Shown here: positions 20,537 through 29,205 of the stretch, one piece after another
Position numbering within the stretch: position 1 is the stretch's first letter
How the letters are laid out: each line of letters opens with the position of its first letter
Assembly (NCBI GenBank): GCA_019113985.1
Contig: DXGJ01000009.1
Location: forward strand, 1-64,000
Direction of reading: 5' to 3'
DNA length: 64,000 bases
Origin: Candidatus Levilactobacillus faecigallinarum
GTDB taxonomy: Bacteria > Bacillota > Bacilli > Lactobacillales > Lactobacillaceae
Notes under the pieces: generated by a model
What the model was told of the DNA's origin: nothing
The model's database searches: none
The model's input: only the letters and a program-made list of their open reading frames with translations
Translations under genes and position numbers: made by a program

Positions 20537-20806
20537 TTGCATATTTTTAGAGATGAAAACGGTATTCGCCTCGTGGTTTCTCACCAACTGGGTCACTTTG
20601 CCGCACGGTTTGCGGATTACGCCCCAGAGCAGGAGTTCATCAACTACGCGTTGCGCAAGGATAACAAACGTGGCCGTTATCATCTGACCATCGAAAAGAC
20701 CAACATCACGGAACTCGATCAAGACGTCTTCAAGAAGGAATTGGTCTTCGGTGACTTAGGGGACTCCCTGACGCCCATCGACGGCGTGACCTTAATGTTG
20801 ATTTAG
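20537..20806 (+). CDS. Small hypothetical protein (89 aa), TTG start
   Basis: AGGAG 10 nt upstream of TTG; MHIFRDENGIRLVVSHQLGHFAARFADYAPEQEFINYAL. Confidence 0.6.
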   Translation: MHIFRDENGIRLVVSHQLGHFAARFADYAPEQEFINYALRKDNKRGRYHLTIEKTNITELDQDVFKKELVFGDLGDSLTPIDGVTLMLI

Positions 20807-20934
20807 AATCATGAACGAGACCTGTCGGCTAAGTCGGCAGGTCTTTTTTATGCAGTCGTCAATCGTTTGAATTGCTTAATGTAACTGTGGGTGTTACAGT
20901 ATAACCAGAAACCAATAGAAATGAGGTTATCAAT

Positions 20935-21576
20935 ATGACAAATGTACTGATTCTGGGAGCTCACGGGAAGATTGCTCAGCTCGCCACCGACATGTTGAAG
21001 AAGACCAAGACGACCCGCTTAACGTTGTTCTTGCGGAACGCACAACGATTAGCCGACGCCGCTAGCGACCAAGTCACTGTGATTGATGGAGACGCCGGAC
21101 AGCAGGCCGACCTGGAAAAGGCGATGGCGGGGATCGATGTGGTATACGCCAACTTAGCTGGCAGCAACATTGAAGACCAGGCCAAGAACGTGGTGGCGGC
21201 CATGACCGCTACGGGCGTTAAGCGGCTGGTGTGGATCTCCACGCTGGGCATTTATGACGAAGTGCCAGGTGCCTATGGCAAGTGGAACCACCAACAGCTT
21301 GATGGCGGGTACTTGGAGACCTATGCGGCGGCCGCAAAGGTGATTGAGGGCTCCGACCTGGACTACACGGTGATTCGGCCAGCCTGGTTGAGCAATCACG
21401 ATGAGATCAACTACGAGACGACGCAGAAGGGTGAGGCCTTCAAGGGAACCGAAGTGTCCCGGAAGAGTATTGCCGACCTAGTGACGAAGTTAGTCGCCGA
21501 CCCGAGTCAACACGTTCGCGAGTCTTTGGGTGTGAATAAGCCGAACACCGATGGTGATAAGCCAGCCTGGTATTAA
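20935..21576 (+). CDS. NAD(P)-binding, NmrA/SDR-like oxidoreductase
   Basis: MTNVLILGAHGKIAQLATDML Rossmann motif; TVIRPAWLSN. Confidence 0.85.
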   Translation: MTNVLILGAHGKIAQLATDMLKKTKTTRLTLFLRNAQRLADAASDQVTVIDGDAGQQADLEKAMAGIDVVYANLAGSNIEDQAKNVVAAMTATGVKRLVWISTLGIYDEVPGAYGKWNHQQLDGGYLETYAAAAKVIEGSDLDYTVIRPAWLSNHDEINYETTQKGEAFKGTEVSRKSIADLVTKLVADPSQHVRESLGVNKPNTDGDKPAWY

Positions 21577-21756
21577 GCTAAATGAGTGCATTTTGTGACG
21601 AATCGCTGTATAACTAAGGCGATGTGTTGCAATGGCACATGCATCCGCGCTTTTATAGTTAGCGAATAACTGATAATCAATTGACTACAGTCTATAGTAA
21701 CCTTTCCTCCAAACAAGAATCCGTGGTTTTGTAGAAATTGGTTATGAGTTAGACGG

Positions 21757-21795
21757 AATACCGGTAGCGTTGCGGCGTTACCGGTATTTTTTTTG
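21757..21795 (+). terminator. Strong intrinsic terminator
   Basis: aataccggtagcgttgcggcgttaccggtatttttttt. Confidence 0.85.
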
Positions 21796-21864
21796 TGTCA
21801 TATCGTCCGGATACCGGGCTGTAAGGCCACCGAAAAAACAAGGCGAAATTTATAAGAGTTTTCA

Positions 21865-21893
21865 TTGCAAACGCTTACAGCATATGCTATTAT
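21865..21893 (+). promoter_or_regulatory. Promoter with overlapping cre (CcpA) site
   Basis: TTGCAA-N17-TATTAT; TGCAAACGCTTACA at 21866-21879 matches TGNAANCGNWWNCA fully. Confidence 0.75.
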
Positions 21894-21899
21894 ACAGGT

Positions 21900-22517
21900 G
21901 TAGAAAGGATTAGGAGTTGCGATTCAGCAACACTTGATCTAGTTGATACACTGCTTTAGTTGGAGGACCGATTTCCGTTTTTACGTAAGTCAGGTTTAAC
22001 CAGTACCAGAGTCAAGCAAGACTTTTTCGAAACATGTATGTAACAAAGGTAAACCCACTAATGAACTCTAGAAGACTCAATTGGCAAGACACTTCACAAG
22101 AATTGAATAGCTTTTGTGGTAACTGAGATGTTCTAAGATTTAGAAAACAGAGACACGAAACGCTAGAGCTCAAATGTCATGATGGCAGGAACTACGCGAG
22201 GATTTCAAGAAGAATCGTTAGAGCGTAGGTTGTCGGGATGATGAGGGAATTAAGCAACTAGGCTTCACGATTTACGCTTCATGCTTTAAGCATCAAGTTA
22301 CAGGTTATGAGTTTAGTTCTTTGGTAACACCTGAGACGGTAGTCAGAAATTAATTAAGAATGAAGAACGACTGCGGCAGCTCGGGAGAAAAATTTAGTTT
22401 ATGAGGCGATTAAGGATTAATACGATTACGAAACGGGAATTTTCGAATCGCGACTCCCTTTCTACGAATTAGTGGACTTCAAGGTGATTCTTATCCACAC
22501 TTGAAGTCCATTTTTGA
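21900..22517 (+). ncRNA. Candidate large structured noncoding RNA (~615 nt)
   Basis: No ORF of note; promoter at 5' end; 21900-21908 + 21914-21925 pairs with 22445-22465; terminator at 22473-22515. Confidence 0.7.
22473..22515 (+). terminator. Intrinsic terminator of candidate large ncRNA
   Basis: tggacttcaa-N18-ttgaagtccattttt. Confidence 0.85.
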
Positions 22518-22827
22518 CGCCTCGGGAGAGTTCGCCTTTATAACGCTTACATAGGCATTTTCATCAAGTGCTCCTGGTCAGAGGGGGAACTTGCGTTAAT
22601 TCAGCTCAAGTAAATCCTTTTAACAAGTGCTGAACAACGAAATATATCCGCCCACGACTAGCGAAGTTAGTAAATGATTAATGCCAACAATGTTCGGAAA
22701 ACCCCGATTTTATCACCTTTTCTGCAAACAGCCATTTACAGAGATTGCCTGAAAAGGTATATTATTACTAAGGCCGGTTTCGTCAGGAAACTGAGAATGA
22801 CGATTCGGCGGAATGGAGTGAGCAAAG

Positions 22828-23655
22828 TTGGCTTTTCATCGCATTTTCGTCTTGGATTTAGCTGGCGTTGGTATGGGCGAAGCACCCGATGCCAATCGCT
22901 TTCAATCCGTCGGTGCCGATACCATTGGGCACGTTGCGGTTAGTTGGCCGGGCCAACTAAATCTCCCAACGTTTCAACAGCTTGGGCTGGGAAACATTCG
23001 GATTACCGACCCAATCCCCGGCGTAGCGCCGGTTGATCGGCCGACTGGTTTCTTTGGCCGCTTGCACATGGCTGCACAAGATCATGGCAAGACCACGGGT
23101 CTCCGCGAGATGTGGGACTACACCGGAGATATTCGCACCGAGAATGTCTTTACCACCATGACGTCAGCCGGGTACGCGGTGACCTTAGCGGGACCGTTTC
23201 TCAGCTACCTGGCGACTCAGACGCCCGCTCAACGCTTTCAGGTCGGGTCTAACCAGGCGGCCTTCAAGGTTTTGTATGACCGATTGAATGATCCCATCTC
23301 CGGGTTGACCTACATTAATCTGCCGGAGTTCAGCTTTGCCGGTGAACATCAGGACGTCGACGCCTTCAGCGCCGCATTGGTGGCAACGGACCGTTACCTG
23401 GCCCAGTTGGTCCACGACCTGGGGGCCAACGACCTGCTGATTATCACCGGGACCCATGCGGCAGACCCGACCTTCGGGACCACGCCGACACGGGAATACC
23501 TGCCGCTGTTGCTCTTCTCGCCTTCGCGGCAAGTTGGGCACGCCTTAGGCATCCGGCGGACTCTCGCCGATGTCGGTGCCACGATTCTCGAGAACTACGG
23601 GGTCGGGACCGTTACGGCGGGACATAGTCTATTAAATGAAATTACGCAAATCTAA
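22828..23655 (+). CDS. Compact phosphopentomutase (DeoB)-like protein, probably lacking catalytic residues
   Basis: FVLDLAGVGMGEAPDANRF, TIGHVA, TTGLREM, LLIITGTHAADPTFGTTPTREYLPLLLFSPS; only 275 aa; TTG start. Confidence 0.7.
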   Translation: MAFHRIFVLDLAGVGMGEAPDANRFQSVGADTIGHVAVSWPGQLNLPTFQQLGLGNIRITDPIPGVAPVDRPTGFFGRLHMAAQDHGKTTGLREMWDYTGDIRTENVFTTMTSAGYAVTLAGPFLSYLATQTPAQRFQVGSNQAAFKVLYDRLNDPISGLTYINLPEFSFAGEHQDVDAFSAALVATDRYLAQLVHDLGANDLLIITGTHAADPTFGTTPTREYLPLLLFSPSRQVGHALGIRRTLADVGATILENYGVGTVTAGHSLLNEITQI

Positions 23656-23910
23656 ACACACGAACAAATCCTTGAAAGGAGGTGAGAGGGCAATAACAAC
23701 CGGAAGAACTTAACGAATAGCAAGGATTAGTGGTTCAGCGATTTATCTATTATTTATTCACCCAATACCACTAAGCTTCGCTGAGTTGTTTCCGGTGTCG
23801 TTCGTAACAGGAATTATGCGTACATAGTTTCTGCAGCAACATCGTGTCCTAACGTGTCGAGTGGGGCGCCACCACACGTTAAACAATATCGGAAAGAGGT
23901 ATTTTGACCA

Positions 23911-25167
23911 ATGTTAGTCGTAATTAATATTATCGGGGTAATCGTCTACCTCGCCATCGCTTTCCTGTTCTCCAAGAACAAGAAGAAGATTCACTGGCGT
24001 TCTGTCGGCGTTGTCTTAGTCTTAAACATCATCTTGGCCTGGTTCTTTACCAGTTTCAGCATCGGGCAAGACATTGTTAAGGGTGCCGCTGATGGATTCA
24101 ACTGGTTGGTCCAAGTGGCCTACCAAGGGATCGTCTTCGCCTTACCAAACTGGGTAACCCCTGAATTTGGTGGGACTGCGAAGTCCATGAACTTCGTGAC
24201 GAGTTCTCTGCTGCCAATTTTGTTGGTTGTTCCAATGTTCGATATCTTGACTTACATCGGGGTATTGCCTTGGATCATCAAGTGGGTTGGTCGTGGACTT
24301 TCCTTCATCACTGGTCAACCTAAGTTCGAATCATTCTTCTCCGTTGAAATGATGTTCTTAGGGAACACTGAAGCCTTAGCCGTATCTCAATTACAATTAA
24401 AGAGTATGCGTAAGGAACGTAACTTGACGCTGGCCATGATGTCCATGTCTTGTATCACGGCATCAATTCTGGGTGCATATACCCAAATGGTTCCTGGTCA
24501 ATTCGTTCTGACGGCCGTTCCAATCAACATCTTGAACGCCATCATCGTGACGAACCTGTTGAACCCAGTTGACGTTGCACCAGAAGAAGACACGATTGCC
24601 CGTATCGGTGGTTCTAGTGCTTCTGCTGATGAAGACGGTACTGAATCCGACGGCAAGAAGGAACCATTCTTCTCCTTCTTGGGTGACTCTATCTTGGGTG
24701 CCGGTCGTCTGATCTTGATCATTGCTGCGAACGTTATTGCCTTCGTTGCCTTGGCTGCCTTGATTGATAAGCTGTTAGGCTTATTCAACCCATGGCTGTC
24801 TCTGGAACACATCTTAGGTATCATCATGTTCCCATTTGCTTGGTTAATGGGTCTGAACGTGCACGATGCCTTCGAATTCGCCCAATACATGGGGACGAAG
24901 TTAGTGACGAACGAATTCGTTGTTATGGGTAAGATTTCTTCTACCATCAACACGGGTGCGTTCTCCGATCACTACCGTGCCATCTTAACTGTTTTCTTAA
25001 CTTCCTTCGCGAACTTCTCAACGACTGGGATGATTATCGGTGCCTTCAAGGGTATCGTCGACCAAGAAAACAACGATTTAATTTCCAAGAACGTGGGTTA
25101 CATGTTACTTTCCGGGATTCTGGTTTCCTTGCTATCTGCCGGACTCGTTGGTCTGTTCGTTTGGTAA
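23911..25167 (+). CDS. Concentrative nucleoside transporter, NupC family
   Basis: MNFVTSSLLPILLVVPMFDILTYIGVLPWIIKWVGRGLSFITGQPKFESFFSVEMMFLGNTEALAVSQLQL. Confidence 0.9.
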   Translation: MLVVINIIGVIVYLAIAFLFSKNKKKIHWRSVGVVLVLNIILAWFFTSFSIGQDIVKGAADGFNWLVQVAYQGIVFALPNWVTPEFGGTAKSMNFVTSSLLPILLVVPMFDILTYIGVLPWIIKWVGRGLSFITGQPKFESFFSVEMMFLGNTEALAVSQLQLKSMRKERNLTLAMMSMSCITASILGAYTQMVPGQFVLTAVPINILNAIIVTNLLNPVDVAPEEDTIARIGGSSASADEDGTESDGKKEPFFSFLGDSILGAGRLILIIAANVIAFVALAALIDKLLGLFNPWLSLEHILGIIMFPFAWLMGLNVHDAFEFAQYMGTKLVTNEFVVMGKISSTINTGAFSDHYRAILTVFLTSFANFSTTGMIIGAFKGIVDQENNDLISKNVGYMLLSGILVSLLSAGLVGLFVW

Positions 25168-25201
25168 TTCCGTTCCACAACTGATTTGAAGTCAGACGTG
25201 G

Positions 25202-25233
25202 ATAGCCCAGAGGCGTTGGCTTCTGGGCTATCT
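25202..25233 (+). terminator. Hairpin after nupC (no clear T tract)
   Basis: gatagcccaga...tctgggctatc. Confidence 0.5.
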
Positions 25234-25516
25234 GTGTCTAATGGGTTTCGGATCGATAGAGTGGCAGCTGATGCGTAGGCAGGCTGACGTCGCTCGGGCA
25301 CGTGTTCGCCGTGGACGCGACTTTGAGCCTTACAAGAAGCGTAAGTCTCAAAGCTCGGTCTTATGCTAAGCCGGCCAAAAACGCCGACTAAGCATAACTT
25401 CACGGCTGGGCACCCGTTCGACGCCAGCCTGCCGGCAACGGTCGACCACTGATGCAACGTTGTAATAAAATTCTTAGTTGTTTATTGGGTTGTCATCTAG
25501 AGGCTACAATAAACAA

Positions 25517-25703
25517 GTGAGTTGGAAGTCACCGATGGACCTTCTAAGTGTGTGTGCATAACACACGCGTTAAAAAACGGTTATACGGGTGCCGACCTTC
25601 CTAGACGGGGAGTGAAACCCAGCCGGGTGCGTGAGACCACCCGGTTGCAATGCCCGTGAAGTCTGTGCGTTGGAGTTAAACGCATTGAAAGCTAGGGAAT
25701 TTT
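25517..25703 (+). promoter_or_regulatory. Structured leader upstream of purine permease (candidate riboregulator)
   Basis: Hairpins gtgtgt/acacac, ccgggtg/cacccgg nested within acggg/cccgt, then gcgtt/aacgc; TACAAT -10-like box at 25505. Confidence 0.4.
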
Positions 25704-27038
25704 ATGGAAAAGCAACCAACTCAGATGGAAGAAATCAAAACATCGGAAGACTTAGCCAATGACATGCCGTTACGGGAAGTCTGGCATCATAAAGATATCG
25801 TTCGCAACGAAATAATCGCGGGCGTGACGGGTTTCTTCGCCATCTCCTACATTATTATTGTGAATCCGGTTATCTTAAAGGATGCCGGGATTCCCGCAGA
25901 CCTAAGCGTCTTCGCCACCATCCTCTCGTCCGTGGTCGGGTGCCTGATTATGGCCTTTTGGTCCAACGCACCCATCATTTTGACGCCGGGAATGGGGGTC
26001 AACGCCTTCTTCACCTACACCATTGTCGTGAACATGGGCTTGGATTGGCGTGAAGCGTTAGGGATTGCGGCGGTCGCCAGCTTTGTCTACATGGTGATTG
26101 CTTTCACCAAGGTCTCCACGATTCTCTCCGAGGCGATTCCTGAATCGCTGAAGAGCGGGATTACGGCGGGGATTGGGCTCTTCCTGGTCGAAATCGGCCT
26201 GGAGAAAGCGGGCCTGATTGTTGCTGGTAAATCGTCGCTGATCGTGTTGGGCGATTTAACCAAACCAACGCCATTACTCGCGTTGTTTGGTCTGGTCTTG
26301 AGCTTGATTCTGTATCTGCGCAAGATTAAAGGAAACTTCTTCATCGGCATCGTGGCCACCAGTCTAATTGCGTTCTTCTTGGGCGTTAAGGACAGTGGCA
26401 CACCCGATGTGAACCTGGCACGGCTGGGCCAGTACCACAAAATCGTGTTCCAAAACGACTTTTCGCACTGGGCCACTACGCCGTTCATCCTAGCAGCCTT
26501 CTCAATGACCATGATTCTGGTCTTCGAGTCGATGGGGCTGCTCCAGGGGTTGCTGCCGAACAAGAAGAAGTTCAAGAAGACCTTTGAGGGTAGCGCGGTG
26601 ACCACGTTTATCTCCGGGTTTATGGGCACCAGTCCTACGGTTGCCGCGGCCGAGAGTGCCTCGGGAATCGAGAGTGGTGGTCGGACCGGTTTGATGGCGT
26701 TAACTGCCGCCGTACTGTTCGCCCTGTCGCTGATTTTTGTCCCACTGTTGGCCTACGTGCCATCCGCAGCGATTGCACCCGTCATCATTATCACGGGTGC
26801 CTTGATGATGGCCGCCATTGATGGTATCAAAATGACGGACTTCTCCGAATGGTTTCCTGCGTTTTTAATCATCGTGCTGATTCCATTCACCAATAGTATT
26901 TCAACTGGGCTTGCGTTCGGATTCGTGGCGTACCCAGTCATGAAGCTTGCGTTAGGGCGAGGAAAAGAACTGACTTGGCCAGTTTACCTGCTCGGCGTAT
27001 TGTTCCTACTCGACTTGATCTTTAGTGCCCTGTTGTAG
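25704..27038 (+). CDS. NCS2 family purine permease (AzgA-like)
   Basis: NEIIAGVTGFFAISYIIIVNPVIL, TPGMGVNAFFTYTIV, GTSPTVAAAESASGIESGGRTGL. Confidence 0.9.
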   Translation: MEKQPTQMEEIKTSEDLANDMPLREVWHHKDIVRNEIIAGVTGFFAISYIIIVNPVILKDAGIPADLSVFATILSSVVGCLIMAFWSNAPIILTPGMGVNAFFTYTIVVNMGLDWREALGIAAVASFVYMVIAFTKVSTILSEAIPESLKSGITAGIGLFLVEIGLEKAGLIVAGKSSLIVLGDLTKPTPLLALFGLVLSLILYLRKIKGNFFIGIVATSLIAFFLGVKDSGTPDVNLARLGQYHKIVFQNDFSHWATTPFILAAFSMTMILVFESMGLLQGLLPNKKKFKKTFEGSAVTTFISGFMGTSPTVAAAESASGIESGGRTGLMALTAAVLFALSLIFVPLLAYVPSAAIAPVIIITGALMMAAIDGIKMTDFSEWFPAFLIIVLIPFTNSISTGLAFGFVAYPVMKLALGRGKELTWPVYLLGVLFLLDLIFSALL

Positions 27039-27116
27039 TAGGGACTTGCTTTTAGGTTTTATCGTAAGCGGTTACGAATAATTCTGATTTTTAATATACT
27101 TTAGGAGGAACTTACA

Positions 27117-28031
27117 ATGACAATTAAAATTTTGATGGACACCGACCCTGGGATTGACGATGCAGCTGCTTTGACCATGGCGATTAACGACCCAAAGATC
27201 GACTTGAAGTTGGTCACCACGGTTGCTGGTAACGTGACGGTCGACAAGACCACTAAGAACGCTTTGAAGATTATGCGTTTCTTTAACACCGACATTCCGG
27301 TTGCTGCTGGTGCCGAACAACCTCTGTTCAAGGACTTTGAAGATGCTGCACGGATCCACGGTGAATCTGGAATGCCTGGTTACGATTTCCCAACCGACTT
27401 ACCAAAGCCCTTAAACAAGACGGCCGTGGAAGCCTTACATGACGAAATCATGGCTAGCACCGACCCAATCACCCTGGTCCCAACGGGTTCTTACACCAAC
27501 ATCGCCTTACTCTTCTCGGAATACCCAGAAGTTAAGAGCCACATCGACCGGATCGTGGCCATGGGTGGTGCCTTGGGCTTAGGGAACATGACAAGTGCCG
27601 CTGAATTTAACGTCTTCACCGACCCAGATGCTGCCGCTATCGTGTACAAGTCTGGTATTCCAATCGTCATGGTTGGTCTGGATATCACCATGAAGGCGCT
27701 GCTGACCAACGAAAACATCGACAAGTTACAACACTTGAACGAAGCTGGTCAGATGTTGCATGACATCATCATCAACGATGGCGACCACAACGACCAAGGT
27801 AGTGCGATGCACGATGTGAACACCATCTTCTACCTGCTCCACCCAGAAGCCATCAAGACCCAAGATATGTGGGTTGACGTGGTTACAGATGGCCCAGCCA
27901 TCGGTGAAACGGTCGGCGATATCCGTGGGGCTTACCACAACGGCAAGACCAACGCTAAGGTGTCTGTCGACATCGACGCCCAAGCCTTCAACGACTGGTT
28001 CATGGAAGAAGTTAAGAATATTAAGATGTAG
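27117..28031 (+). CDS. Ribonucleoside hydrolase (IUNH family)
   Basis: KILMDTDPGIDDAAAL, VAMGGALGLGNMTSAAEFNVFTDPDAAAIV; TAGGAGG RBS. Confidence 0.92.
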   Translation: MTIKILMDTDPGIDDAAALTMAINDPKIDLKLVTTVAGNVTVDKTTKNALKIMRFFNTDIPVAAGAEQPLFKDFEDAARIHGESGMPGYDFPTDLPKPLNKTAVEALHDEIMASTDPITLVPTGSYTNIALLFSEYPEVKSHIDRIVAMGGALGLGNMTSAAEFNVFTDPDAAAIVYKSGIPIVMVGLDITMKALLTNENIDKLQHLNEAGQMLHDIIINDGDHNDQGSAMHDVNTIFYLLHPEAIKTQDMWVDVVTDGPAIGETVGDIRGAYHNGKTNAKVSVDIDAQAFNDWFMEEVKNIKM

Positions 28032-28316
28032 TTTAAAGAGTGATGACGTGGGCGCTTAGTCGACGAGCATTAACGTCATAAGCTGGCTAATCCTGAACTT
28101 GGATTAGGTAGCTTATGGGGTTAAGCGGAATCGACTGCCCGCAGAATCACGTTTCGGCACGGTTGCCGCCAAGTAACGTCAAAGGGCTTTCAATCCTGGT
28201 TTTGGATTGGGAGCCTTTTGTGCGTGTCCCAATCTTTACACAACCAACACACGTTCGATACGGTAACGCGACATGGGGGTGCTACTCTATGGGTAATCGG
28301 GGAGGAGTGGGTCAAA

Positions 28317-28406
28317 ATGTCCGTCATGCAAACTGATACGTTGATTTTGCTGATCTTGTCCTGGTTACCCATGCTCTGGTTCTATAAGCCAGAACACCAC
28401 AAATGA
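28317..28406 (+). CDS. Very small hydrophobic protein (29 aa)
   Basis: MSVMQTDTLILLILSWLPMLWFYKPEHHK with GGGGAGGAG RBS; downstream terminator. Confidence 0.55.
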   Translation: MSVMQTDTLILLILSWLPMLWFYKPEHHK

Positions 28407-28416
28407 TGCTACTTTC

Positions 28417-28461
28417 TAATCGTACCGTTGCTTCCGGTGAGGAGCAGCGGTACGATTTTTT
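28417..28461 (+). terminator. Intrinsic terminator
   Basis: aatcgtaccg...cggtacgattttttg. Confidence 0.8.
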
Positions 28462-28871
28462 GATTTTTGAGCGGTCGAACGGTTCGTCATCTTAGTCAGT
28501 TATTTGGTGGATGACGTGGCCTATTCGTGGTCATTTACACCAATCGACGGGGTCAATAATTGTTTGAGTACCAGCATTCTCCACACCGGGAAAAGAATGG
28601 AAATCTGGGACTTGCATGGCTCGGAAATCCTGGGTATTCTGGTGGTAGGTAATTCTTGAAGAACACGCTAAGTTGGTCGGCCGGTGGCGTATCCAACCAT
28701 CAGCCGACCGATACGGCTCTGAGAACGCCGGTTTTAACGTTAAAGATAAGTTTACCTGCGGCTTTGGTTAAGCCACGGGTCAATCATCATGCCGAGGCGA
28801 CCGTCGCCAGCTGTGCGTCGTAACAACGCAATCGGCTGATTGGCGGTATTTTCGGTAAGAGAGGAATCACT

Positions 28872-28973
28872 ATGCGTAAGTTGACGGACCGCCAACAAAT
28901 TATTTTGTTATTAACCCTGGTAACCATCATCGGATTGGGGTGGCTACTGGTTGTCCTCGTGTTCTACCCCTAA
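28872..28973 (+). CDS. Very small single-TM protein (33 aa), not in ORF track
   Basis: MRKLTDRQQIILLLTLVTIIGLGWLLVVLVFYP; AGAGAGGAA RBS. Confidence 0.5.
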   Translation: MRKLTDRQQIILLLTLVTIIGLGWLLVVLVFYP

Positions 28974-29205
28974 AGGTGGGGTGAGCCATCGCGCCTGGAA
29001 ACTAATCCGATCAGTGGGTGAGGCAAGTTACGAGTTCTTTTGCTGATTTTTGTGGAAACTTTACACGATGTTGACATAGACCATACAAATAATTTACACA
29101 ATTCCGCTATGCTTGGAGGTAGCTTCACCGATAGGTCAGCTGAACGGTCGTTCGGGGGAAACACGACGACCGTTATCTTTCTTCGATGGGGGGACCAGGC
29201 GATTC

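Noticed and set aside
21840-22520. Prophage or mobile element remnant as explanation of the ORF-less gap
   Set aside because: No integrase/transposase fragments or terminal inverted repeats seen; an ordered promoter, closing helix and terminator explain it better.
22674-22943. 89-aa ORF upstream of and overlapping the DeoB-like gene
   Set aside because: Mostly noncoding composition and overlaps the TTG-started DeoB-like frame which has a clear family match.
25340-25703. Canonical purine (guanine/adenine) riboswitch before the AzgA-type permease
   Set aside because: The characteristic TATAA...purine riboswitch core and loop-loop motif were not found.
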